NCBI GenBank assembly: GCA_018067325.1
Contig: JAGPUU010000245.1
Coordinates: 1-11,665, forward strand
From: Amphritea sp.
GTDB taxonomy: Bacteria; Pseudomonadota; Gammaproteobacteria; Pseudomonadales; Balneatricaceae
Length of the DNA: 11,665 nucleotides
Direction of reading: 5' to 3'
Shown: positions 1 through 7,638 of the stretch, in pieces
How the letters are laid out: the number at the start of each line of letters is the position of its first letter
Position numbering within the stretch: the stretch's first letter is position 1
The notes under the pieces: generated by a model
Database searches by the model: none
The model's input: only the letters and a program-made list of their open reading frames with translations
What the model was told of the DNA's origin: nothing
Translations under genes and position numbers: made by a program

Positions 1-290
1 AGTAACAGATTATCAGTCGTCAACTGACGAGCCTTACTACTGTCACCGGAGCCAATTAATTTAGCAATGGTGGCCGATGTTCCTACACTTAGTCCAATGG
101 AGAGGCTTATAACGGTAAAAGAAACTGGAAAAGTAAAACCCAATGCCGCCAACTGCTCGGTTCCCAGTTGACTAACAAAGTAGCTGTCCGCAACATTAAA
201 CAGCATCAAACTAACGATACCGAGCATCATCGGTAACGTCATTTTAATTAGGGTCGGTCGAACTTCACCATTAAGCAGATCAGGCTTCAC
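1..290 (-). CDS. MATE family multidrug/Na+ efflux transporter, N-terminal part (runs off the window)
   Basis: Integral inner-membrane antiporter of the MATE (NorM-like) family, which exports drugs or metabolites in exchange for Na+ or H+. Only about 96 N-terminal residues are in the window; the gene continues past position 1. The visible protein has a short polar start, a first hydrophobic helix (around TLPMMLGIVSLMLFNVADSY) leading to the family hallmark 'VADSYFVSQLGTEQLAALGF', then a second hydrophobic stretch (TFPVSFTVISLSIGLSVGTS) and 'ATIAKLIGSGD', matching the TM1-TM2 region and following loop of MATE proteins. The start is taken as GTG at 290: an in-frame TAA lies just upstream at 294-296, and starting at the ATG at 242 would remove the conserved pre-helix segment. 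It lies downstream of a 438-bp gene-free stretch with a terminator, so it is probably transcribed separately. The substrate cannot be told from this fragment. Confidence 0.85.
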   Translation of the reverse strand, partial: MKPDLLNGEVRPTLIKMTLPMMLGIVSLMLFNVADSYFVSQLGTEQLAALGFTFPVSFTVISLSIGLSVGTSATIAKLIGSGDSSKARQLTTDNLL

Positions 291-394
291 TATTTAATTA
301 GGCTCTAATAGATTTAAAAGGTCACATAATAACACCGCTTAAACAGTTTATTGGCTAGGAAGGTGTGAATAAGTCCCATGTATTCTCTGCGGGT

Positions 395-481
395 AATAGA
401 ACGGTCAAATGCGCGGAAGACAGTGCAGCGAAATATCTGGACCTTTTCAAGTGGTCTGACAAAGTAGATGACCGTTCTATT
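395..481. repeat. 13-bp perfect inverted repeat with 61-bp spacer
   Basis: AATAGAACGGTCA at 395-407 is the exact reverse complement of TGACCGTTCTATT at 469-481. Pairing continues imperfectly outward (GGG at 391-393 opposite CCC at 483-485). A second 7-bp pair, TGGTCTG (452-458) with CAGACCA (499-505), could compete with it. It sits between a minus-strand terminator and the MATE gene, so it could fold in a MATE leader RNA, or be a relic of a small mobile element. No transposase or target duplication is visible. Confidence 0.6.
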
Positions 482-522
482 TCCCCTACTTCCCTTACCA
501 GACCAAGACTATTTTTAAGATA

Positions 523-546
523 TAAAAAAGCCTCCAAAGGAGGCTT
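523..546 (-). terminator. Rho-independent terminator (minus strand)
   Basis: Read on the minus strand, AAGCCTCC pairs with GGAGGCTT across a 3-nt loop (arms at 528-535 and 539-546) and is followed by a run of six T (529 to 524). It would end transcripts coming from the ABM-domain gene (stop at 729), or a short transcript started in the gap at about 685. Confidence 0.85.
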
Positions 547-587
547 AAGAATACATTGTTACTATTCCCCAGCTTTATAGTTACTTA

Positions 588-615
588 CACCTAACCTTGT
601 GATTAAGCTTAGGTG
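588..615. other. Hairpin-forming inverted repeat
   Basis: CACCTAA (588-594) pairs with TTAGGTG (609-615). Inside this, CTT (596-598) can pair with AAG (605-607) after a single C-C mismatch, closing a 6-nt loop. No T-run follows on either strand, so it is not a terminator by itself. It could be a folded element of a short transcript ending at the terminator at 523-546. Confidence 0.4.
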
Positions 616-728
616 GGACATCTATAGTGCGGTAATAACTTCAGTGATTTGATCAATCATGAGTTCCTACTTCTGGTCGGAACGGTCTGCCATTATATTA
701 ATTGTAACTAGTTAGCATCTGTAGTTTC

Positions 729-1310
729 TCACTTGAACAGCCAGTTATGTATCAGGCGAGTCACCCGTGGCATTACCAGATAGGTCATCAGTAGCACTTG
801 TAGAACGACAATCACAGCGGATTTTAACCAAAGGTTCGTATCTACTAATAGCGGCCCTAGCAATAGGTTAAGCATGATCACCAGCACATACACCACGCTA
901 ATCAGCACCAATGCCATCTTATGGGGGGATGGGTGTTTATTTACCGGCAACTCAGGCAGATCAAACCAGAATTCCAAGCCTGTCCCGCGCTGAACTTCAG
1001 CTTCCCCATCGATTAATGGTTCGAGCTTATCAAGCCACTCTTTTCGCTTAACAGAACCCTCCCAATTTTGACAATTCTCGTAATTATCAAAACGGTAAAT
1101 CAATACATATCGGTTTCCGGTCGCGGCTGAGGGTCGCAGAACATTACTGCCCTGATGGCCTGGGTATACAGATGCCGCATCAATAACACCTGAGATCCAG
1201 GCTTCATATTCCTCCTCCCGACCTGCTTTTGCTTTCCGGGAAATACTAACGGTGACCGGGCCTTCCTGGCCCGGTTCTGTCAATTGACTCTGAATACAGC
1301 TATCCGCCAT
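729..1310 (-). CDS. Membrane-anchored antibiotic biosynthesis monooxygenase (ABM) domain protein
   Basis: A 193-residue protein with an N-terminal ABM (dimeric alpha+beta barrel) domain at about residues 18-115 ('VTVSISRKAKAGREEEYEAW', a central 'RYVLIYRFDN', then 'EFWFDLP'). After it come two hydrophobic helices at about 132-155 and 161-181 and a basic tail. This layout fits the ABM-superfamily group with a C-terminal membrane anchor (COG3224-like, from memory). ABM proteins often act on quinones or polyphenols without a cofactor, but many have no known function, so a quinone-related role here is only an inference from the phenol locus. The start chosen is ATG at 1310 rather than the longer frame from 1337, because GAGG lies 6 nt upstream of it. 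The gene follows the terminator after dmpH with no clear promoter between, so it may be expressed by read-through. Confidence 0.78.
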   Translation of the reverse strand: MADSCIQSQLTEPGQEGPVTVSISRKAKAGREEEYEAWISGVIDAASVYPGHQGSNVLRPSAATGNRYVLIYRFDNYENCQNWEGSVKRKEWLDKLEPLIDGEAEVQRGTGLEFWFDLPELPVNKHPSPHKMALVLISVVYVLVIMLNLLLGPLLVDTNLWLKSAVIVVLQVLLMTYLVMPRVTRLIHNWLFK

Positions 1311-1334
1311 AACTTGCCTCATAATTGACGTAAA

Positions 1335-1366
1335 CAAAAAACAAAACAGCCCCTAAGATGGGGCTG
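1335..1366 (-). terminator. Rho-independent terminator of the meta-cleavage operon
   Basis: On the minus strand CAGCCCC (1366-1360) pairs with GGGGCTG (1353-1347) around a 6-nt loop and is followed by TTTTGTTTTTTG. It begins about 30 nt after the dmpH stop codon and marks the end of the dmpQBCEFGH operon. The ABM gene starts only some 25 nt beyond the T-run. Confidence 0.85.
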
Positions 1367-1396
1367 CTATGCTACCTGAATAATAAAAGCGATTAC

Positions 1397-2203
1397 TCAG
1401 ACAAACCTACCTGAAATCGTGCCAAGATCTTGATAACGAACACAGAAGGAATCACCCTTATTAACCTGTACTGCAGCAGTGATCGCGCCGATCATAATAA
1501 AGGAGCCTGCTGGCAGTTCTTCACCACGTTCACCCAGCATATTAGCCAGCATCGCAACCGATGCGGCAGGATGCCCTAGCACAGCAGCACCGGCGCCCAC
1601 TTCAACCACCTCACCATTGATCTCCATCACTACGCCCAAGGTTTTCAGATCTAGATCTGCCACATCGGCCATCCGGCCACCCGTAATAAAGCGAGACGAA
1701 GATGAGTTATCTGCAATAACGGATTTCAAATCAAATTTAAAATCTTTATAGCGGGAATCGATCACTTCAACTGCCGGCATAACAAAATCAGTCGCACGGA
1801 GTACATCACCAATGTGGATTCCAGGCCCTTTCAGTGGCGCTTTAGTCACAAATGCCAGCTCAGCCTCAATCTTAGGGTGGATTAACTCGTCATGCTTAAC
1901 TTCACCACCTTCAGGAACTGAAAAGTAATCTGCTAGAAAACCGTAGCAGGGATGCTCAACACCCATCTGAGACATTTTCGCCCAAGAGGTCAAACCCATC
2001 TTCATGCCAACAATTTTATTGCCACGTTCCTCTTTACGACGACGAATTTCCCACTGGATATCGAAGGCATCTCTATAGGTCATATCCGGGAAGTCATTGG
2101 TGATCTTAGTGACTTCATATGCTTCAAGCTCAGCTGTTTCCAGATGAATGGCCAGCTCTTCGATCTGTGACTTTGTTAACTTATTCTCTTTAGATTCAGC
2201 CAT
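1397..2203 (-). CDS. dmpH: 4-oxalocrotonate decarboxylase
   Basis: Decarboxylates 4-oxalocrotonate (the keto form of 2-hydroxymuconate) to 2-hydroxypent-2,4-dienoate in the oxidative branch of catechol meta-cleavage; a cytosolic, Mg2+-dependent enzyme. The 268-residue length fits DmpH/XylI. Visible features are 'GMKMGLTSWAKMSQMGVEHP' at about 66-85, the metal-binding pattern E113-x-E115 in 'HPKIEAELAF', E146 in 'PAVEVIDSR', and the glycine-rich 'GAGAAVLGHPAASVAMLAN' near 200-220. It is a paralogue of the DmpE hydratase three genes upstream, and the two are known to form a complex in related pathways. The start codon overlaps the dmpG stop by one base (TAATG), implying translational coupling. 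Assignment to decarboxylase rather than hydratase rests on family resemblance and on its place after dmpG. No tautomerase gene follows it, unlike the standard dmp order. Confidence 0.92.
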   Translation of the reverse strand: MAESKENKLTKSQIEELAIHLETAELEAYEVTKITNDFPDMTYRDAFDIQWEIRRRKEERGNKIVGMKMGLTSWAKMSQMGVEHPCYGFLADYFSVPEGGEVKHDELIHPKIEAELAFVTKAPLKGPGIHIGDVLRATDFVMPAVEVIDSRYKDFKFDLKSVIADNSSSSRFITGGRMADVADLDLKTLGVVMEINGEVVEVGAGAAVLGHPAASVAMLANMLGERGEELPAGSFIMIGAITAAVQVNKGDSFCVRYQDLGTISGRFV

Positions 2204-3231
2204 TAGATTAACCCCTTCTCTTTGGCCATTGTCAGCGCCAGATCTTCAATCATATCTTCCTGTCCACCTACGGTTCCGCGGCGGCCCAGCTCTACCAGAA
2301 GGTCTCGCGCCTGAATCCCATACTTCGCTTCTGCCCGTTTCGCAAACAGCAGGAACGACGAATAAACACCAGCATAGCCCAGCGTCAGAGCATCACGATC
2401 GACACGAATGGGTTGGTCCATCATCGGTACTACAAGATCTTCCGCAACATCCATAATCTTATACAGATCGATGCCGTGGTCCGCTTCCAGCCGCACCAGG
2501 GTGGCTACTAACACTTCCAGTGGCGTGTTACCGGCACCGGCACCCAGACCCGCGACCGAACCATCAATACGGATCGCACCAGCATCAATTGCTGCCAATG
2601 AATTAGCTACCGCCATTCCCATATTGTGGTGACCATGGAAACCGATCTCCGTGTTGGGGTTCAGCTCTGCCCGCAACAGACCGATCTTCTCAGTCACTTC
2701 ATCCGGCAGCATGTAACCCGCCGAGTCAGTACAGTAGATACAGTTTGCCCCGTAGGACTCCATCAGCCGTGCCTGTTCTACTATCTTTTCCGGGCTGGCC
2801 ATATGCGCCATCATTAGGAAACCAACGGTATCCAACTCCAGCTTAGCGGCCAGGCCGATATGCTGTTCCGTTACATCCGCTTCAGTACAGTGAGCGGCCA
2901 CACGGATAGTGCTTACACCCAGATCTTTCGCCATGCGCAGGTGATCAACGGTTCCGATCCCCGGCAACAGCAGTGCGGAGACCTTGGCGTTTTTCATCTT
3001 CGGAATCACAGCGCTAAGATACTCTTCATCACTGTGAGCTGGAAAACCGTAGTTGACCGAAGTGCCACCTAAGCCATCACCGTGAGTAACTTCGATCAAC
3101 GGCATTCCGGCTTCATCTAAACCCGTGGCCACAGCGACCATCTGATCCAGTGAGATCTGGTGACGTTTCGCATGCATGCCATCCCGCAAGCTCATATCGT
3201 GAAGTATTACTTTCTTATCTTTAAGATTCAT
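2203..3231 (-). CDS. dmpG: 4-hydroxy-2-oxovalerate aldolase
   Basis: Class II, divalent-metal aldolase that splits 4-hydroxy-2-oxovalerate into pyruvate and acetaldehyde; it forms a channelling complex with the acetaldehyde dehydrogenase DmpF. A TIM-barrel protein with a C-terminal communication domain. Key residues seen: R16-D17 and H20 in 'LRDGMH', metal ligands H199 and H201 in 'GFHGHH', and Y290 in 'GYAGVYSSF', all shifted by one from DmpG numbering. The start is ATG at 3231 (342 residues, close to the roughly 345 of DmpG). The longer open frame from 3297 would overlap dmpF and add an unrelated 22-residue N-terminus. GTGGAG lies about 10 nt before the chosen ATG. The gap to dmpF is 16 nt, and the stop overlaps the dmpH start. 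Confidence 0.95.
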   Translation of the reverse strand: MNLKDKKVILHDMSLRDGMHAKRHQISLDQMVAVATGLDEAGMPLIEVTHGDGLGGTSVNYGFPAHSDEEYLSAVIPKMKNAKVSALLLPGIGTVDHLRMAKDLGVSTIRVAAHCTEADVTEQHIGLAAKLELDTVGFLMMAHMASPEKIVEQARLMESYGANCIYCTDSAGYMLPDEVTEKIGLLRAELNPNTEIGFHGHHNMGMAVANSLAAIDAGAIRIDGSVAGLGAGAGNTPLEVLVATLVRLEADHGIDLYKIMDVAEDLVVPMMDQPIRVDRDALTLGYAGVYSSFLLFAKRAEAKYGIQARDLLVELGRRGTVGGQEDMIEDLALTMAKEKGLI

Positions 3232-3247
3232 TGTCTTATTTCTCCAC

Positions 3248-4159
3248 TTAGCCGCGTGCAGGCAGGGTAATGTTGCCGCTGTTGGTTTCTTCAGCAAACA
3301 TCTCGGCGGTGCGCAGACCCGCTGCGGTCATAATATCCAGGTTGCCGGAGTACTTCGGCAGGTAATCACCCAGACCTTCCACTTCCATAAACATGGAGAC
3401 CCGATTGCCATCAAACACAGGGCCGTTGACCAAACGATAACCCGGTACATATTTCTGTACCTCTTTCACCATGGCGTGAACCGACTCGGTGATAGCCGCC
3501 TGATCTGGCTCACCTTCGGTAAGGCAGTGAACCGTGTCGCGCATTAGCAATGGTGGCTCAGCCGGGTTAATAATGATGATAGCTTTACCCTTTTTCGCAC
3601 CGCCCACTTTTTCGACTGCGCTAGCAGTGGTCCGGGTGAACTCATCGATGTTCTTACGGGTACCAGGACCGGCCGATTTAGAGGAAACCGTCGCGATGAT
3701 TTCGCCATACTCTACGGGCTGAACCTGAGAGACGGCAGCCACCATCGGGATCGTCGCCTGGCCACCACAGGTCACCATGTTGACGTTCATCTCCAGCTCT
3801 TTAGCATGCTGTACCAGATTGACCGGCGGCACACAGAAGGGGCCAATCGCTGCGGGCGTCAGATCAATCATGATCACACCCAGTTCGTTCAATTTGCGGC
3901 TGTTCTCCGCATGAACATAAGCAGAGGTGGCATCAAAGGCCACGCGGATGTCGTCCTCCAACACATGGGGCAGCAATCCATCAACACCATCGGCGGTGGT
4001 TTTTATCCCCATCTCACGCGCCCGTGTCAGACCATCGGATTCCGGATCAATACCCACCATCCAAACCGGTTCAATCCACTCTGAACGTTTCATTTTCATC
4101 AGTAAATCGGTACCAATATTACCCGGTCCGATAATCACTGCTTTTAATTTCTTACTCAT
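3248..4159 (-). CDS. dmpF: Acetaldehyde dehydrogenase (acylating)
   Basis: Oxidises the acetaldehyde released by DmpG to acetyl-CoA using NAD+ and CoA, in a tight DmpFG complex that channels the toxic aldehyde. About 303 residues, slightly shorter than DmpF. The N-terminal Rossmann motif 'GPGNIG' is at 11-16, 'DATSA' follows near 76-80, and the catalytic cysteine is C131 in '[11 protein letters not shown]'. Also visible are '[15 protein letters not shown]' and the C-terminal '[17 protein letters not shown]' typical of the family. The start is taken as ATG at 4159, with AGGGTG 8 nt upstream; an in-frame GTG at 4168 is possible but overlaps that ribosome-binding site. The gap to dmpE is 46 nt. 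Pairing with dmpG is the usual arrangement. Confidence 0.95.
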   Translation of the reverse strand: MSKKLKAVIIGPGNIGTDLLMKMKRSEWIEPVWMVGIDPESDGLTRAREMGIKTTADGVDGLLPHVLEDDIRVAFDATSAYVHAENSRKLNELGVIMIDLTPAAIGPFCVPPVNLVQHAKELEMNVNMVTCGGQATIPMVAAVSQVQPVEYGEIIATVSSKSAGPGTRKNIDEFTRTTASAVEKVGGAKKGKAIIIINPAEPPLLMRDTVHCLTEGEPDQAAITESVHAMVKEVQKYVPGYRLVNGPVFDGNRVSMFMEVEGLGDYLPKYSGNLDIMTAAGLRTAEMFAEETNSGNITLPARG

Positions 4160-4205
4160 AAATTTCACCCTAAGCCCCTAATAAGAAGCCGATAGTTGCA
4201 AGCTG

Positions 4206-4991
4206 TTATACAAAGCGAACAGAAGCAGAACCGATACCACCGATACTGACGCTCATAAAGTCCCCAGCCTGAACCGGCTCAAGAGGAACTAAGGATCCGG
4301 ACAAAATAACTTCACCGGCTTTAAGCGGGATGCCGAACTGACCCAAGGTGTTCGCTAACCAGGCAACACAGTTAACCGGGCTACCCAATGCGGCAGCGCC
4401 TGCACCGGTAGAGATAATAGAGCCATTCTTTTCAACGACCATGCCGCAGGTTGCCAGATCCACTTTACGAGGATCTACCGCTTTATCACCCAGAATAAAC
4501 AGACCGCAGGATGCATTATCAGCAACTGTGTCTTCAATTTTTATATTCCAGTTTTCGATACGGGAATCGACCACTTCAAAACAAGGGATAACGCAATCTG
4601 TCGCAGCCAGTACATCGGCATTGGTTATTCCTGGACCCAACAAATCCTTCTTCAGAATGAAGGCTATTTCACCTTCCGCTTTAGGTTGCATCAGCTGTGT
4701 ACTGATCGGCATCTCCTGGCCTTCTGAATAAGCCATAGAATCGGTAAGGAAACCAAAATCCGGTTGATGAACATTGAGCATGTTCTGAACCGCTTTTGAG
4801 GTAACACCGATCTTTTTACCGATAATTTTTTCACCTGCTGCAACACGACGTTCGATCATTCGCAATGAGATGTTATAGGCATCCTCAATGGTAATGTCGT
4901 CAAAACGTTCGGTGAATGGACGTAGAGTATGGCGCTGAATCATCGCCTCATACAGCTCATCACCACAGAGGATAATCTGTTCTTTATTCAT
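4206..4991 (-). CDS. dmpE: 2-hydroxypent-2,4-dienoate hydratase (2-oxopent-4-enoate hydratase)
   Basis: Adds water to 2-hydroxypenta-2,4-dienoate to give 4-hydroxy-2-oxovalerate, the substrate of DmpG. Cytosolic, divalent-metal dependent. The 261-residue length fits DmpE/MhpD/XylJ. Visible are 'GKKIGVTSKAVQNMLNVHQP' at about 58-77, metal ligands E106 and E108 in 'PKAEGEIAF' and E139 in 'PCFEVVDSR', the same positions as recalled for MhpD, and 'GAGAAALGSPVNCVAWLAN' near 197-215. It is homologous to DmpH in the same operon; the 'VHQPDFGFLTD' segment and its place between dmpC and dmpF favour hydratase. An AGAG lies about 10 nt before the ATG. The 81-nt gap to dmpC, where dmpD would normally be, has no remnant of a hydrolase. 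Confidence 0.93.
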   Translation of the reverse strand: MNKEQIILCGDELYEAMIQRHTLRPFTERFDDITIEDAYNISLRMIERRVAAGEKIIGKKIGVTSKAVQNMLNVHQPDFGFLTDSMAYSEGQEMPISTQLMQPKAEGEIAFILKKDLLGPGITNADVLAATDCVIPCFEVVDSRIENWNIKIEDTVADNASCGLFILGDKAVDPRKVDLATCGMVVEKNGSIISTGAGAAALGSPVNCVAWLANTLGQFGIPLKAGEVILSGSLVPLEPVQAGDFMSVSIGGIGSASVRFV

Positions 4992-5019
4992 AATATTTTC
5001 TCTATTCAGTCAGAATTTC

Positions 5020-5049
5020 TCAGCCGCTCTCTGCAATAGAAGCCGCTGA
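5020..5049. other. Intercistronic hairpin between dmpC and dmpE
   Basis: CAGCCGCTCT (5021-5030) can pair with AGAAGCCGCTG (5038-5048) with one mismatch and one bulged base, extended by T5020-A5049. No T-run follows in the direction of transcription, so it is more likely an mRNA-stabilising or processing hairpin than a terminator. It lies at the point where dmpD is missing relative to the classical operon. Confidence 0.45.
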
Positions 5050-5072
5050 AAAAAGCATTTAATTCGACAAGA

Positions 5073-6533
5073 TCAAAGTTTGATGCAGACATTCTTTAGT
5101 TCGGTATAAAACTCCAGACCATGAACACCACCTTCACGACCAATACCCGATTCTTTAGCACCACCAAAGGCGGAACGCAGGTCACGTAGGAACCAGCTGT
5201 TGACCCAGGCAATACCGACTTCCATCGCTTCTGCAACGCGAGAAGCCCGGGCAGAATTTTCAGTCCAGATCGCGGCTGCCAATCCATATTTAGTATCGTT
5301 GGCCAGCTCGATCACCTCTTCTTCAGTATCGAACGGGCGAATATGACAACAAGGCCCAAATATCTCTTCTCTTATAACCCGTGCATCATCTGACAAACCG
5401 GTCCAGATAGTGGGCTCAACCCAGGCACCGGCATTCAATTCAGCACCCATATCCGGCACACCACCACCGGTAACGATAGTTGCACCTTCTTCGACAGCCA
5501 GACGGTAGTATGAAAGGACTTTTTCTTTGTGCTCTTGGCTTACCAGAGGCCCGAAATCCACCGTTGAATCTTCAGGGACTCCTAGCTTTAATTTTTCAAC
5601 TTCTGCTTTCAGACGTTGCACAAACGCTTCAAAAATAGGCCGCTCAACATAAACACGCTCAGTGCCCAGACAAACCTGACCACAGTTTACAAATGCTGAC
5701 CTCATGGTGCCTTCGATCGCTTTATCCATATCGCAATCAGCAAAAACAATACCGGGATTCTTACCACCACATTCCAGCGATATATTGCGTAAACCAACGG
5801 ATGCAGCCCGCATAATAGTTTCACCGGTACTCGTTTCACCGGTAAAGGTAATAGCATTTACATCGGGATGCGCCGTTAGGAAGGCACCGGCTGAATCACC
5901 GCCGAAACCATGGACAACGTTATATACACCTTTCGGAACGCCACACTCGTTCATCACCTCACCCAACAGGGTTGCAGTCGCAGGCGTCTCTTCAGAAGGC
6001 TTAACCACTACAGTGTTACCACAGGCCAGTGCAGGACCGACTTTCCAGGTCATCAGCAGCAGTGGCAGGTTCCATGGACTGATAACGGCAACCACTCCTT
6101 TAGGGGTACGATGGCCATAATTCAGAGCGCCACGACCGTCAGGAGTATCCAGTTTAAAGGCCTCCGTAGGATGATTTGCGAGCGTTTCAGAAAAAGCTTT
6201 GAAGTTTGCAGCGCCTCGAGGAATATCAATGTGGGAGGCTATTTTGTGCGGCTTACCGGTGTCTTTACACTCAGCATCCAAAAATTCATCAAAGCGTTCA
6301 TTGATACGGTTAGCCACTTTATCCAGCAGCTTTATACGGGCAGCCTGAGTCATCTTACCCCAGGGGCCTTTCATCGCTTCTTTTGCTGCTTTAACCGCTG
6401 CATCGATCTCTGGCTGGCCCGCTTCATGGACCATACCTAGAAGACTGTTATCCACCGGGTTACGGTTTTCAAATGTTTTACCGCTGGCCGTGGTGACAAA
6501 TTCACCGTTAATAAAGTTTTTAAATTCTTGCAT
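5073..6533 (-). CDS. dmpC: 2-hydroxymuconic semialdehyde dehydrogenase
   Basis: NAD+-dependent aldehyde dehydrogenase that oxidises 2-hydroxymuconic semialdehyde, the ring-cleavage product of catechol, to 2-hydroxymuconate, opening the 4-oxalocrotonate branch. Cytosolic. 486 residues, the usual length of DmpC/XylG. Seen in order: 'FINGEFV' near the N-terminus, N155 in 'ISPWNLP', the NAD+-binding 'FTGETSTGE' at about 230-238, catalytic E254 in 'SLECGGKN', nucleophile C288 in 'NCGQVCLGTERVY', and 'EEIFGP' further on. The start is ATG at 6533, whose product begins 'MQEFKNFINGEFV' like family members; the longer frame from 6572 adds 13 atypical residues with no ribosome-binding site. The Shine-Dalgarno of the chosen start is weak (CGAG). 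With dmpD absent, this is the only visible route for the semialdehyde. Confidence 0.95.
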   Translation of the reverse strand: MQEFKNFINGEFVTTASGKTFENRNPVDNSLLGMVHEAGQPEIDAAVKAAKEAMKGPWGKMTQAARIKLLDKVANRINERFDEFLDAECKDTGKPHKIASHIDIPRGAANFKAFSETLANHPTEAFKLDTPDGRGALNYGHRTPKGVVAVISPWNLPLLLMTWKVGPALACGNTVVVKPSEETPATATLLGEVMNECGVPKGVYNVVHGFGGDSAGAFLTAHPDVNAITFTGETSTGETIMRAASVGLRNISLECGGKNPGIVFADCDMDKAIEGTMRSAFVNCGQVCLGTERVYVERPIFEAFVQRLKAEVEKLKLGVPEDSTVDFGPLVSQEHKEKVLSYYRLAVEEGATIVTGGGVPDMGAELNAGAWVEPTIWTGLSDDARVIREEIFGPCCHIRPFDTEEEVIELANDTKYGLAAAIWTENSARASRVAEAMEVGIAWVNSWFLRDLRSAFGGAKESGIGREGGVHGLEFYTELKNVCIKL

Positions 6534-6610
6534 CTTTGTACTCGCTATTCTCGAGATAAATCTGACAAACATTTGCAGTTTCAGAGAACCACAGCCAATA
6601 GAACTTTTCT

Positions 6611-6665
6611 TGGCGAGGAAAATCCCGCCAATAATGGGCTACTCCATTACCTTCAGGTAATGAAG
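6611..6665. other. Two adjacent hairpins in the dmpB-dmpC gap
   Basis: The 149-nt gap between dmpB and dmpC holds two inverted repeats. TGGCG (6611-6615) pairs with CGCCA (6626-6630), with an inner GGA/TCC pairing. CATTACC (6645-6651) pairs perfectly with GGTAATG (6656-6662) around a 4-nt loop. Neither has a T-run downstream on the minus strand. They could block 3' exonucleases or guide cleavage, setting unequal dmpB and dmpC mRNA levels. Confidence 0.45.
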
Positions 6666-6682
6666 CGGCCTGCTTATTATTA

Positions 6683-7606
6683 TCAGGTCAGAACTGTCAG
6701 GAAGCGCTCATTCAGAACACGATCATGGTAGAAAATAGCCTTGCCGAGATCTTCTGCTTTCCAGGTAACAGGCTCATGATCCGGGTAGTGATAATCACCA
6801 CCACAGAACACTTCTGAGCGGTTACCAGATGGATCAAAGAAATAGATAGTCTTACCATGTGTCAGACCATGACGCGTAGGCCCGATGTCCAGCGATACAT
6901 CTTCCATTGAAATCAGATCTGCTGCGCGGAGTACATCTTCCCAGGTATTCAGATAGAACGACGCGTGGTGAAATTTACCGGGCTCTGGGCATTCAATAAA
7001 CGCAACATCATGGGCTTTCATACTGGAAGTCAGGAAAATTGCGGCCTTATTACCTTCAGGATCAATAACCTGTTCAGCCAGATCAAAGCCAAGAACTTTC
7101 TGGAACAGATCCAGAGTACCTGCGATGTTTGGTCCATACAGTAGGCAGTGGTCGAAGCGAGTTGCTTTCATGCCTTTCAGGCCACGTGGCCAGGCTTCAG
7201 GGTTCACGTTAGACACGCCCCATTTACCGGTTTGCTCTTTCTCAGCATAGATCTCAAACATATGCCCCGTTGGCGAGTCAAAACGAACCCGACGGCCACA
7301 ACCGTTCAGCTCACCGACTGGAATCTCTTCGACGTTACAGCCATACTCAATAAGCTCACCCTGCAGTTTTTCCAGTGTCTGATTATCCAGTACTTTGTAG
7401 CCAACAAAATCCATACCGGGTTCATCCGCTTCCCGCAGTACCACGGAAAACTTATCAACCTCAGTCCAACCTTTAAGATAAGCCCGCCCCTGGCTATCAC
7501 GTTCAACTTCGATCAGGCCCAGCAGATCCCGGTAGTGCTTCAGAGCTTCTTCAATATCCAAAACCCGGATTTGTATATGACCGGGACGCATTACACCTTT
7601 TTTCAT
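6683..7606 (-). CDS. dmpB: Catechol 2,3-dioxygenase (extradiol, vicinal oxygen chelate type)
   Basis: Fe(II)-dependent meta-cleavage of catechol to the yellow 2-hydroxymuconic semialdehyde; a cytosolic homotetramer in this family. The 307-residue length and the N-terminus '[10 protein letters not shown]' closely match XylE/DmpB. All known active-site residues sit at the same numbers as in XylE: iron ligands H153 ('RFDHCLLYG'), H214 ('KFHHASF') and E265 ('[11 protein letters not shown]'), plus H199 ('KAHD'), H246 ('PTRHGLTHG') and Y255. Two tandem glyoxalase-fold halves are present, about 7-140 and 150-290. GAGG precedes the ATG by 8 nt. It lies 32 nt after dmpQ, whose ferredoxin in known systems re-reduces the iron when it oxidises. 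An active, canonical enzyme is expected, probably tolerant of methylcatechols. Confidence 0.97.
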   Translation of the reverse strand: MKKGVMRPGHIQIRVLDIEEALKHYRDLLGLIEVERDSQGRAYLKGWTEVDKFSVVLREADEPGMDFVGYKVLDNQTLEKLQGELIEYGCNVEEIPVGELNGCGRRVRFDSPTGHMFEIYAEKEQTGKWGVSNVNPEAWPRGLKGMKATRFDHCLLYGPNIAGTLDLFQKVLGFDLAEQVIDPEGNKAAIFLTSSMKAHDVAFIECPEPGKFHHASFYLNTWEDVLRAADLISMEDVSLDIGPTRHGLTHGKTIYFFDPSGNRSEVFCGGDYHYPDHEPVTWKAEDLGKAIFYHDRVLNERFLTVLT

Positions 7607-7638
7607 CTCGTTTTCCTCTGCACTTTGCTTTTTATTAT

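Larger units (their letters stand above)
291..728. other. Gene-free intergenic stretch between MATE gene and ABM-domain gene
   Basis: No convincing gene is seen here on either strand. The stretch holds, from right to left: a perfect -10-like TATAAT on the minus strand (692-697) without a recognisable -35; a 12-codon frame (622-660, minus) preceded by AGGAA; a hairpin with 7-bp and 3-bp stem parts separated by a C-C mismatch (588-615); an intrinsic terminator for minus-strand transcripts (523-546); and a 13-bp inverted repeat (395-407 with 469-481). The MATE promoter must lie somewhere in the left part, but no clear -35/-10 pair was found. Confidence 0.6.

Noticed and set aside
355..537. 60-codon open frame on the minus strand between the terminator and the MATE gene
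   Set aside because: Its start would be a TTG inside the terminator stem, it has no ribosome-binding site, its product matches no family I recognise, and it spans the inverted repeat.
365..580. 71-codon open frame on the plus strand
   Set aside because: It crosses the terminator, has no ribosome-binding site and gives no recognisable product.
622..660. 12-codon frame with an AGGAA ribosome-binding site, as a gene of its own
   Set aside because: Too short to support as a coding sequence without conservation data; kept only as part of the small-transcript finding.
547..728. Remnant of a 4-oxalocrotonate tautomerase gene (dmpI) downstream of the operon
   Set aside because: All frames were read; none begins Met-Pro or resembles the roughly 60-residue tautomerase.
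5910..6440. Long plus-strand open frame opposite dmpC
   Set aside because: It lies wholly antisense to a strongly conserved aldehyde dehydrogenase and its translation has no family features.
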